Assembly: GCA_029261855.1 (NCBI GenBank)
Contig: JAJDAN010000021.1
Location: forward strand, 257,923-321,922
Length of the DNA: 64,000 nucleotides
From: Deltaproteobacteria bacterium
Lineage (GTDB): Bacteria; Myxococcota_A; UBA9160; UBA4427
Direction: 5' to 3'
The notes below the pieces were generated by a model. That model made no database searches. It saw only the letters and a list, made by a program, of their open reading frames with translations, and was not told the origin of the DNA. This document shows, piece after piece, positions 44,961-55,513 of this stretch. How positions within the stretch are numbered: the stretch's first letter is position 1; each line of letters starts with the position of its first letter. The position numbers and the translations under genes are program-made.

Positions 44961-45497
44961 ATGAACGCAACCCCCCAGATGAACACGCCGACCGATCGAC
45001 GAAGGTCCGGGTCCGCCATGCTCGTGGCGGTCATGATGCTGGTGCTGATGGGAATGCTCGGCGTCGCAGCCCTCGACACCTCGGGCAAGGACCAGCAGAT
45101 CGCGGGCCTGACGAATCGAAGCAAGTCTGCCTTCTATGCCGCAGAGGCGGGCGCCGCCCACGGTCGCCAGCTCATCGCCGGCGCCGATGGCCGAGGTGCC
45201 GCGCCGGTGCTCCCGGCAGTGAACCTCGGCGACGCCGCGCTCTATGCCCGCTACCAGGCGCAGCCTCGCTACTTCCCGGACCCCAATCCGCCGGGCGGCG
45301 GCGCGGCCATCCAGTACCTCGAGGACGGTGGCCCGGCCGAGGGCATGAACCTCGCGAACCCGCGCTACGTCAACACGATCTGGCGCATCAACGTGGTCGG
45401 CCAGAGCCCCGAGAATGCCGGCGGCCTATGGACCAACCGTGCGTCGACGTCGCGTATCGAAGTGCAGGAAACCAAGATCCTGTCGGCCGGCTACTAG
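44961..45497 (+). CDS. pilX: PilX-like pilus assembly protein
   Basis: 'RRSGSAMLVAVMMLVLMGMLGVAALDTSGKDQQIAGLTNRSKSAFYAAEAG' PilX N-terminal signature. Confidence 0.9.
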   Translation: MNATPQMNTPTDRRRSGSAMLVAVMMLVLMGMLGVAALDTSGKDQQIAGLTNRSKSAFYAAEAGAAHGRQLIAGADGRGAAPVLPAVNLGDAALYARYQAQPRYFPDPNPPGGGAAIQYLEDGGPAEGMNLANPRYVNTIWRINVVGQSPENAGGLWTNRASTSRIEVQETKILSAGY

Positions 45498-45520
45498 GCC
45501 GACGACCGCCCGGAGGGAAC

Positions 45521-46525
45521 ATGAGACGAATCGATACCGCCCTGTGGGCCGGCGCGTTGACCGCGTTGGCCCTGGCCTGCGGCGACACCCAGGGAACTGC
45601 GCCGGCGCCGACCGGCGCCTCGATGGCCACGCCCGGCGCCGAAGACTCGTCCGCTGCGAAGCAGCCGGGGATCGGGGACCCGGTCATCACCCGGGTTGCC
45701 CTCAGCCCTCCTGTGCTTGCCGCGGGAACCGAGATTCGCGCAGTCGTCGATGCCTCGGACCCGGACGGCGACGTCCTGCGCTTCGAGTACGTGTGGACCC
45801 ACAACGGCCGCGAAGTGCGGCGCGGTGAGAAGCCCGTGGTCTACCTCGTCGACCTGAAGCGAGGCGACCGGGTGGCGGTCACCGTCACCGCGACGGACGG
45901 CATGAACACGAGCGGGCCCGTTTCCGCCACGGCGAAGGCGGGCAACCGGCCGCCGGTCCTTTCCGCGGTGAGCCTCGAGCCCTTCGGTGACGTGCGTGCA
46001 GGCGAGAAGATCAGCGCCACTCCGCACGCATCCGACCCGGACAACGATTCGCTGCGCTTCCGCTACCGCTGGCTCGTCAACGGCGAGCCCAAGGGACGAG
46101 AGCGCAGCATCGACACCACCGGCATGAAGCGGGGGGACAAGCTGCAGGTCGAGGTCGTCGCGACCGACGGCGCAGAGGACAGCCGGGCCGAGCTCAGCCC
46201 GGTCCTGATGCTGGGCAACTCGCCGCCGATGATCACGCAGCTTCCCGCGACCCGTTCTGAGGACGGGAAGTTCACCTACACCTTCGTCGCGAAGGATCCC
46301 GACGGCGACCGCAACCTGCGCTTCTTCGTCGAGAAGGGCCCGAGCGGCATGCGCATGGACGCCATCACGGGCGTGCTGACGTGGACGCCCACCTCGACCC
46401 AGGGCGGCGTCCATCCCGTCGAGGTCGGCGTGAAGGACAGCCGCGGCGAGGGCAGCACCTTTACCTTCGAGCTGACCGTGGGCGTCCAGCAGCCCCAGGC
46501 GGCGCCGGCGGCCCGCGGATACTGA
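45521..46525 (+). CDS. Ig-like multi-domain lipoprotein
   Basis: 'TALALACGDTQG' lipobox; repeated 'DPDGDVLRFEYVWTHNGREVRRG', 'DPDNDSLRFRYRWLVNGEPKGRE', 'DPDGDRNLRFFVEKGPSGMRMDAITGVLTWTPTSTQGG'. Confidence 0.8.
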   Translation: MRRIDTALWAGALTALALACGDTQGTAPAPTGASMATPGAEDSSAAKQPGIGDPVITRVALSPPVLAAGTEIRAVVDASDPDGDVLRFEYVWTHNGREVRRGEKPVVYLVDLKRGDRVAVTVTATDGMNTSGPVSATAKAGNRPPVLSAVSLEPFGDVRAGEKISATPHASDPDNDSLRFRYRWLVNGEPKGRERSIDTTGMKRGDKLQVEVVATDGAEDSRAELSPVLMLGNSPPMITQLPATRSEDGKFTYTFVAKDPDGDRNLRFFVEKGPSGMRMDAITGVLTWTPTSTQGGVHPVEVGVKDSRGEGSTFTFELTVGVQQPQAAPAARGY

Positions 46526-46581
46526 ACCCAACCAAACCGAAGCCCGGGCCCAGCCCCGCAAAGAGCTTCGCAGTACGCAAG

Positions 46582-46616
46582 AAGATGCGGTCCCAGCGAG
46601 CGGGGGACCGCATCTT
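46582..46616 (+). terminator. Strong hairpin AAGATGCGGTCCC-N9-GGGACCGCATCTT
   Basis: 13-bp perfect stem, 9-nt loop, between the Ig-like gene and the pilY1 promoter. Confidence 0.7.
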
Positions 46617-46667
46617 GCGTTTCCGGAAAACCTCATTCTTTCCGATGTTTAGAGAGAGTTCAGCCGA

Positions 46668-46682
46668 TGGCACGGGGCTTGC
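46668..46682 (+). promoter_or_regulatory. Sigma-54 promoter TGGCACG-GGGC-TTGC
   Basis: Exact consensus, 58 bp upstream of the pilY1 ATG and downstream of the terminator. Confidence 0.9.
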
Positions 46683-46739
46683 GAACACATCCCCTGATCG
46701 GGGACTCGAACCCCGCGCTCGGAGATCCAGGAGAACGCC

Positions 46740-49700
46740 ATGACCTTCCTCAACCGCATCCGCATCGCCCTCGCCGCACTGGCTGTCGCCGGCTTCGCCC
46801 TGCCCGCAGCGGCGCAGAACGACGATACGGTCCTCTTCTCCACGATCGTCCCGCCCAACGTCATGATCATCATGGACAACTCGGGCTCGATGAATCACAT
46901 CGTGTGGCATCCCGCCTTCAACCCGAACGCGACGCCCACCTGCGGCTACTGGAGCAACACCCGCGACTACAACGTGACCACGAACAGCAGTGACAGCTTC
47001 CCGAGCGGCTCGACAGACACCTCGTTCCGATCCGGCACCTACAACATCTCCGGACGCAGCGGTGCGGGCGGCTGCGTGAACGCCAACGTCGAGATCTTCG
47101 TCGACCCGGCGGTGCAGTTCGACTACAACTCGACGCGCTGGGCCGGTCGCTACCTCAACTGGATGTTCAGCCCCGAGGCAAGCGCCTATCGCAGTGAGAT
47201 CGCGGCCAGCAACAACGGCACCTATTCCAGCTGCGTCGGCGGCGGCAGCTTCGACCTCTACCGACGCGCGCGGGTCAGCGCAGCCAAGCAGATCCTGCGC
47301 AAGGTCATCTGCGAGGTGAACGCGTCTGGCGCCGTGCGCTTCGGCCTGGCCCAGTTCCGCGGCGGATCCGACCCCCAGGGCGGCTACATCGTCGTCCCCG
47401 CCGACGACTACCTCGATGCGAGCGGCAACCCCAACGTCTACTCCCTGAACGGGGTCAGCCAGAGCCACGGCGCCCACCTCGACGACGCCATCGACGACCT
47501 CGAGGGCGAGACCTGGACGCCCCTCGGCGAGACCCTCTTCCAGGTCTACACCTACTTCATGAGCCGCGACAGCGGCGATCGACCCGTCTCCGGCGGCATC
47601 ACCTTCCCCGAGTACGAGTACCGCACCACCAGCGGGGGCTCCTACAACACCTCGGGTTCCCCGACGGTGCCCGACAGCCCCATCCAGCAGGCCTGTCAGC
47701 GCAACTTCGTCGTGATCATCACCGACGGCGAGCCCACCAAGGACACCTTCGTCTCGAGCACCGCCACCACGGACCAGGGCTTCGCAGACTTCCTGACCCT
47801 GATCGGCGACTACAACCCCGACGGCGAAGTCGAGCTGCCGATCGCTGCGCCCGATTGCGCCGGCGGCGCGACCGACCTGTGCGGCCGCTACCTCGACGAC
47901 ATCGCGAAGTTCATGCAGGACAACGATGCGCGGCCCGACATGGACCCGCACAACGGCTACGACCAGACCATCGACGTCTATACCGTGGGCTTCACCACAA
48001 ACGCCGCGGCCAACTCCCTGCTGCAGAAGACCGCCCAGGTCGGCAACGGCACCTTCTCGACCAGCAACGACGCCGACGCCCTGGCGACGGCCATCGTGGA
48101 CGCCATCAGCGACATCGTGCAGAAGTCGCAGTCCTTCACGGCGGCGACGGTGCCGGCCACCCGAACCTCCGAGGGCGGGCAGTTCTACACCAGCCTGTTC
48201 GTACCCTCGACGGAGACCGGCTACTGGACCGGTCGCCTCAAGTCGTGGACGATCACCCAGGCGGGTGAGATCCGGGACGCCAACGACAACTGCGCGCTCG
48301 CAGACCCGGGCGCTCCGGCCACCTGCGTCGCAGGCACCTTCCTCCAGACCGCGGTCCCCTTCTGGGACGCCGGCGAGCTGCTCGCGGTCCGCACGCCGGG
48401 ATCCCGCAACCTCGTCACGACCGTCCCGACGGCGTCTCCGGGCATCAGCCAGCTGACCTCCTTCGTGCGTCCGAACCTGACGCCGGCGCTGCTCGGCCTG
48501 ACGGCTGCCGACATCCCGAAGTACAACTACGGGCTGTACACGCCGCCCAGTGACGCCGACGAGCTGCGAGACGTCATCGTCGACAACCTGCGCGGCTGTG
48601 ATCTCGGCTCGGTCGGAGGTGGCTGCGTCGAGCGTCCCTGGAAGCTCGGCGACATCTTCCACTCGGACCCGGTCGTGGTCCCCGGACCCGCCTCCTTCGT
48701 CCGCGACCCGGACTACCAGGCCTTCGCCACCAACTACAAGACCCGCAAGCGCGTGATCGTGGCGGGCGCGAACGACGGCTTCCTGCGCTTCTTCGATGCC
48801 GGCACCTGGCAGACGGGCGCGACCCCGCCCACCTATGACAAGGGGACCGGCGCGGAGATCGTGGGCTTCATGCCCTACGCGACGCGTCAGGTCGCAAAGG
48901 ACATCCCGATCGATGCGGGTGGCCGCAACGTCTACGGCGTGGACAGCTCGGCCTCGGTCGCAGACGTCTGGTTCTATACCTCGGCTTCCGCCAACGGACC
49001 GTCGGACGGGACGGGCTGGCAGTCCTGGCGAACCATCGCCATGGGCGGCCTCCGCCAGGGCGGCAAGAGCTACTACGCCCTCGACATCACGAATCCGGGC
49101 TCGGTCACCTGCCCCTCACCTGCTAGCGGCGGCATGTACCCCTGCTACCTGTGGGAGTTCCCGCGCGAGGACGCAACCGGCGGCATCGTCGACTACATGG
49201 GCCAGACCTGGTCGGAGCCCGTCATTGTCAAGATCCGGGTCAACCCGACCATCAACAGCCCCAACGCGACCACTCCGGGCTACGACCGCTGGGTGGCGAT
49301 CGTCGGCCTCGGGTACTCACCCGAAAGCGACCCGAACGACGACGCTGCCTACGACGTCTTGGGCACCGAGGGCCGCGGCATCGCGATCATCGACCTGAAG
49401 ACCGGCCGTGTTCTGGCAGAGAAGAAGTTCGACCCGACGGGCAGCAATTCGAGCACGAACCCGGCGTCCTTCGTCTACTCCTCGTCGAATCCGGAACGGG
49501 CCATGCACTACGCCATGACCGCGAGCCCGGGCGTCTTCGATCTGGACTTCGACGGCTATGCGGACGTCATCTACATGCCCGATCTGGGCGGAAACATCTG
49601 GAAGTGGGTCATCAGCGAGATCGGACAGGACCCGATCAATGGCAGTGGGTCCGTCACCCAGCCGAACTGGCCCTTCCGCAAGATGTTCGCGGCCCCCACG

Positions 49701-50456
49701 CACTTCGTCGCGGGCCCGCCCGGCAAGACCTACTACAAGAGCATGTTCTTCACGCCGAGCGCCACGCTCAAGAACGGCAACCTGTGGTTGGTCATCGGAA
49801 CCGGCGAGCGCATGAACCTCCGGCAGGAGGGAGTCACGGGCACCACGCTCGAGAACAACCGGCTCTACACGCTGGTCGACTCGGACTCCTTCGACGAGTC
49901 GTCGCCCACCACAGTGACCCTCGAGAGCGATCTCGTCCAGCTTCCCCCGAATACGGGTTGCGCGGACACGTCGAGCTACAAGGGATACTTCTTCGTAGGC
50001 GAGGAAGCCGAGAAGTTCGTCACGGAATCCGACATCTTCTCCTACATCGTCCTGGCGGCCTCGTACATCCCGACCATCAGCGTCGACCCCTGCATCTCGA
50101 ACGGCATCGCGAAGCTGTACGCCTACAAGGTCTACTGTGGTGCCGGCGTCTTCGTCGAACCGGGGAGCGGCGGGACTCCGTCGATCAGTGTGAACCTCGG
50201 CAACGGCATGCCCACATCGCCGCAGATCACCATCAGCAGCGGTGGCTACACGGGCAGCTCGACGGATCCGAACCCGAACAAGGTGATCATCAACAACCAG
50301 GACGGCGAGGTGGTGGTACCGGGATCGGGTGATCTGGACGGCGATGGCGTGCCGGACTGCCCCGGTGCGGACTGCCCCTGCCCCAACTGGCCCAGCGACT
50401 GCCCGTTGCCCACGGGCGGAGGCGGCATCGGTCAGTTCTACTGGCGCGAGCTCTAG
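46740..50456 (+). CDS. pilY1: PilY1-like pilus tip protein (VWA and PilC beta-propeller)
   Basis: 1238 aa; 'NVMIIMDNSGSM' MIDAS motif, 'ITDGEPT', 'ANDGFLRFFDAG', propeller Ca loop 'DLDFDGYADVIYMPDLGGNIWKW'. Confidence 0.95.
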   Translation: MTFLNRIRIALAALAVAGFALPAAAQNDDTVLFSTIVPPNVMIIMDNSGSMNHIVWHPAFNPNATPTCGYWSNTRDYNVTTNSSDSFPSGSTDTSFRSGTYNISGRSGAGGCVNANVEIFVDPAVQFDYNSTRWAGRYLNWMFSPEASAYRSEIAASNNGTYSSCVGGGSFDLYRRARVSAAKQILRKVICEVNASGAVRFGLAQFRGGSDPQGGYIVVPADDYLDASGNPNVYSLNGVSQSHGAHLDDAIDDLEGETWTPLGETLFQVYTYFMSRDSGDRPVSGGITFPEYEYRTTSGGSYNTSGSPTVPDSPIQQACQRNFVVIITDGEPTKDTFVSSTATTDQGFADFLTLIGDYNPDGEVELPIAAPDCAGGATDLCGRYLDDIAKFMQDNDARPDMDPHNGYDQTIDVYTVGFTTNAAANSLLQKTAQVGNGTFSTSNDADALATAIVDAISDIVQKSQSFTAATVPATRTSEGGQFYTSLFVPSTETGYWTGRLKSWTITQAGEIRDANDNCALADPGAPATCVAGTFLQTAVPFWDAGELLAVRTPGSRNLVTTVPTASPGISQLTSFVRPNLTPALLGLTAADIPKYNYGLYTPPSDADELRDVIVDNLRGCDLGSVGGGCVERPWKLGDIFHSDPVVVPGPASFVRDPDYQAFATNYKTRKRVIVAGANDGFLRFFDAGTWQTGATPPTYDKGTGAEIVGFMPYATRQVAKDIPIDAGGRNVYGVDSSASVADVWFYTSASANGPSDGTGWQSWRTIAMGGLRQGGKSYYALDITNPGSVTCPSPASGGMYPCYLWEFPREDATGGIVDYMGQTWSEPVIVKIRVNPTINSPNATTPGYDRWVAIVGLGYSPESDPNDDAAYDVLGTEGRGIAIIDLKTGRVLAEKKFDPTGSNSSTNPASFVYSSSNPERAMHYAMTASPGVFDLDFDGYADVIYMPDLGGNIWKWVISEIGQDPINGSGSVTQPNWPFRKMFAAPTHFVAGPPGKTYYKSMFFTPSATLKNGNLWLVIGTGERMNLRQEGVTGTTLENNRLYTLVDSDSFDESSPTTVTLESDLVQLPPNTGCADTSSYKGYFFVGEEAEKFVTESDIFSYIVLAASYIPTISVDPCISNGIAKLYAYKVYCGAGVFVEPGSGGTPSISVNLGNGMPTSPQITISSGGYTGSSTDPNPNKVIINNQDGEVVVPGSGDLDGDGVPDCPGADCPCPNWPSDCPLPTGGGGIGQFYWREL

Positions 50457-50481
50457 CGAGCCCGCGTCTCGAGAAGAGACT

Positions 50482-50508
50482 GCTCCGGGCGGCAACACCG
50501 CCCGGAGC
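50482..50508 (+). terminator. Hairpin GCTCCGGGCGG-CAACA-CCGCCCGGAGC downstream of pilY1
   Basis: 11-bp perfect stem, 5-nt loop; no strong U-tract. Confidence 0.6.
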
Positions 50509-50527
50509 TCTTCAAGGAGACACGAAC

Positions 50528-50881
50528 ATGGAAGCATCCAACCGGCGCTCGGGAATCCTGCGAAAGGCGATCTCGTTCGCGGCCGCCACGGCTCTGGTCG
50601 TGGGATGGGTGGGCCTCGCGGGCGCCCAGGGTCGCAGCATGACCGGCAAAGATTTCCTCGAAGCGAAGAACGCCGATGCGATGACGCTGCAGATCGACGA
50701 CCTGGTCGTACACGTCACGGACGACACGCTCATCTACAACGGCGACGACAACAAGCGGATGAAGTTCGAGTCGATCCCCGACCCCGCCAAGGAATCGGTC
50801 GTCGTGGAGTACTCGGGCCGCGCATCCGGCAAGAACGAGATGATCGCCCGGCGCCTGGTGGTGAAGATCGCGCCTCGATAG
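50528..50881 (+). CDS. Small secreted hypothetical protein
   Basis: 117 aa with signal peptide 'ISFAAATALVVGWVGLAGAQG'; RBS-like aaggag upstream. Confidence 0.7.
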   Translation: MEASNRRSGILRKAISFAAATALVVGWVGLAGAQGRSMTGKDFLEAKNADAMTLQIDDLVVHVTDDTLIYNGDDNKRMKFESIPDPAKESVVVEYSGRASGKNEMIARRLVVKIAPR

Positions 50882-50912
50882 GCCCGGCAGCTCGGCGGCC
50901 CTCTCGTCAGCC

Positions 50913-52349
50913 CTAGACGGCGGCCCCGGACGCGGGCAGGTGCAGAACGAAGTTCGCACCTGTCAGGTGTCGGGGCCGTTGGCATTCGAGGCCACCGTTC
51001 ATTTCCTCCGCGAGTCGCAGGGCCGTGGCGAGCCCCAGGCCCGTACCCTCTCCGGGGGGCTTCGTGGTGAAGAACGGATCGAAGATCCGGCGGCGATCCT
51101 CGGGGTCCACCCCCGGTCCGTTGTCTTCGACCGAACAGACGACGGTCCCGGCTTCCTCTCCCGAACGCGCAGCCACAGTCAGCCGCACGCTGGGCGATTC
51201 GACCCGGGCCACGGCATCCGCCGCGTTCAGGACCAGATTCAACAGGATCTGACCGACGACACTCTCATCGGCGACGACCCGAGAGGACCCGGGCGCCCCC
51301 GCGGAGACGACTTCGAAGTCGATATCCGCATAGCGTTCCTGCGCCACCACCAGGGACACGGACTGCTCCGCGGCCTCGGCCAGATCGAATTCCGACGGCG
51401 TCGGCCGCGGGGGGCGGGAGAAGTCGAGCAGCTGGCCCAGGATGCGACGTACGCGTTGACACTGCTCCAGGGCGCGGCCGAGATAGCCGCGGGAACGCTC
51501 CGACAGATCCTCGTCGCGACCCACCAGGTCGAGAAAGGCCAGCACCGCACCCATGGGATTTCCGACCTCGTGCGCAACGCCCGCTGCCAGACGTCCCACC
51601 GAGGCGAGGCGTTCGGAGCGGTCCAGCCCGTCCTGGGCCCGTCGCAGGCTTGCGTTCGCCTCGCGTAGCTCGCTGACCGCCTTCTGCAAGTCGGTGGTCT
51701 GTCGTTCCAGGGCCTCGCTCATGTCGCTGAGCGCCTCGCCCACCTCGACGGCTTCCTGTACGCCGTCTACCGATACGCGCGGGCCGGGCCCATGCTCTTC
51801 GATCGCACGCGCGACCCGCGCCAACTCTCGCAGGGGCAGGACGACCCGCCGGCGAAGCAGGTACCCACCGAGCCAGCCGAAGACCAGCACGTCGACGGCG
51901 AGCAGACTGCAAAGCACCCAGGCCTCCATCGACGGTGGCAGCACGGCCACCGCGACGACGCCCGGCGCCGCGCCGGCAACCGGCTTCGCGAAGCGGATGG
52001 GCTGCCAGGGCCGTCCCGCTTGAAGCAGGGGCCGCTGCTGCAGGCGGGCCTGCACCGCGAGTGCGAGGGATTCCGCGTCGAGAGAGTCCCCGGTCATCGC
52101 ATGGGGAGCGGGCTCCCTGTCGGGCAGCACCCGGAACCAGACGGCCGAGCCGACACTGTCACCCAGCGCGACCGGAAGGGTCTCCGCCTCGGCTGCCAGC
52201 GCGCGCCCCAGGCTCGGAATCAACCGGTCGAGGTGCGCGGCATGGGCCTGCAGGAAGAAGGCCGCCAGGAGCCCGACCGCGGTGGCCATGGCCAGGGCAA
52301 GACTCACGAGGACCTCGGACTGGACGCCTCGTCCCCGCATGGCCCCCAC
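50913..52349 (-). CDS. Membrane sensor histidine kinase
   Basis: TM and HAMP, 'LAAGVAHEVGNPMGAVLAFLDLV', 'NLVLNAADAV', 'VEDNGPGVDPEDRRRIFDPFFTTKPPGEGTGLGLA'. Confidence 0.95.
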   Translation of the reverse strand: MGAMRGRGVQSEVLVSLALAMATAVGLLAAFFLQAHAAHLDRLIPSLGRALAAEAETLPVALGDSVGSAVWFRVLPDREPAPHAMTGDSLDAESLALAVQARLQQRPLLQAGRPWQPIRFAKPVAGAAPGVVAVAVLPPSMEAWVLCSLLAVDVLVFGWLGGYLLRRRVVLPLRELARVARAIEEHGPGPRVSVDGVQEAVEVGEALSDMSEALERQTTDLQKAVSELREANASLRRAQDGLDRSERLASVGRLAAGVAHEVGNPMGAVLAFLDLVGRDEDLSERSRGYLGRALEQCQRVRRILGQLLDFSRPPRPTPSEFDLAEAAEQSVSLVVAQERYADIDFEVVSAGAPGSSRVVADESVVGQILLNLVLNAADAVARVESPSVRLTVAARSGEEAGTVVCSVEDNGPGVDPEDRRRIFDPFFTTKPPGEGTGLGLATALRLAEEMNGGLECQRPRHLTGANFVLHLPASGAAV

Positions 52350-52354
52350 CCTGT

Positions 52355-53733
<1,379 letters not shown>

Positions 53734-53737
<4 letters not shown>

Positions 53738-55494
53738 CTTCCTGCCTCCACCTTCCCGGACGCCGCCTGCGCGACCTCCGGCATCGATACGCGGAACACG
53801 GTTCCCCGCCCCGGCTCGCTCTGTACCTGCAACATGCCTCCGTGGCTCTCGATGATCCGGTGCACCGTGGACAACCCCAATCCGGAGCCCTGCTTCTTCG
53901 TGGTGAAGAAGGGCTCGAAGATTTGATCCTGGACTTCGAAGGGGATGCCGACGCCGGTGTCCGACACGACGATTTCGACCCAGCGCGGCGCAGCTCCGCC
54001 GTGACGGGTCACCCCCCCATCTGCGTTTCGGCGGGATCCCGCACGCGCTTGAGGCAGCTCCCGGGACACCGCGGCGACGGACACCCGCAGCTCCCCGCCC
54101 TCGGGCATGGCCTGCACCCCATTCACGAACAGGTTCCACAGGACCTGCTTCAGCTGGTCCGGATCCACCTCGGCAACCCCATCCTGCGACAGGTCGAGCC
54201 GCAAGCGGACCGAGTCCGGCAAGGACGACTCGAAGAGCTTCACGACGTCCCCCACCAGGTCGCTCACCACGACCGACTGGGTGCACGGCGGGCGCGGACG
54301 GGCGAAGTGCAGGAAGTCCTGGATGAGATCTCCCAGCCGATGCGCCTCGCGTACGGCGATCCCCATCAGGCGTTCCCTCTCCGGATCCACCTCGTCGTCC
54401 TTCATCCCCGTCCGCAACACCTGGACGGACCCGGAGATGGCGGCCAGTGGATTGCGGATCTCGTGGGCCATCTTCGCGGCCAGCTCTCCCACCGCGGCGA
54501 GGCGCTCGGAACGTCGCAGCTGCCCTTCCATCTCAACGACTTCGGTGACGTCCTGGAAGATCAGGACATGCCCCGCTTCGGCGCCGTCCTCGTCCCACAG
54601 GATCGATCCGGCGAGTCCGAGATGGATCTCGTCCCCGGCCCGGTTCGTGAAGCGCATCCGGGCCCGCTGGGGCGCGTCACTCGCGCGCTCTTCCCGGGGC
54701 GCCATCGCGAGTTCTGCGACGCCGGGGATCAGCTCGTCCACGTGATGTCCGAGCGCTTCCGTGGCCGCGATGCCGGTGATCTGTTCGGCCTCGGGATTGA
54801 AGTAGGTGACGCAGCCCCGGCGGTCCGTCGTCGCGAGGCCGCTCATGATGCTCTCGACGGTGCGTTCGTGGAGATTCCGCAGCCGGATCAGGTCGTCGGT
54901 ACGGCGGCCCAGAGCCTCACCGGTGCGGTGCAGCTCGCGCGACAGCATGCTCGCGAGCGCGCCGACGAGGAACAGCGCACCGACATGAACGCCCCAGGTG
55001 GCGGCCAGGGTCTCTCCCGACGGCGCACCGCCCTGCTTCCAACCGACGACGAGAACCGCTCCGTAGCAGCACGCGCTGAGGGTCGCGGCACCGAAGGCGC
55101 CCCAACGTTCGAACAGCAGGGCGCCGTAGACGGTGACGAGCACGTACAGGAAGGCGAAGAGCGAGCCGTAGCCCCCCGAGAAGTGCACCAGGGCGGTCAC
55201 GATGCCCACGTCGAGCGCGATCTGGATGGTGGCGAAGCGACTCAGGGAACGCAGGCGACGCACCAGCGTCGCGGAGATGGCGGTCGCACCAAAGGCCAGC
55301 GCCACCGTCCAGAAGAGGCCGGTGAGCGCCTCCTCCGACATCTCACCGCTCGGCCCCTGGAGACCGGCGGCGATGCCGAAGCTGACCCCCGTCAACACGA
55401 AGCGCCCCAGCAACAACTGCTCGGCGCGACGCCGGGCCGGTTGGCCGAGCTCCGCCACGACTTCCGAGTCGCGCAGCCCTCCGCCGCCCGTCAC
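53734..55494 (-). CDS. pilS: Sensor histidine kinase PilS
   Basis: Multi-TM N-terminus, PAS, 'ELAAKMAHEIRNPLAAISGSVQVL', 'GSGLGLSTVHRIIESHGG'. Confidence 0.93.
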
Positions 55495-55513
55495 CCGATC
55501 TCCCTTGCGACGA

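Noticed and set aside
46461-48662. 733-aa minus-strand ORF
   Set aside because: Antisense shadow of pilY1; would also run through the terminator and sigma-54 promoter.
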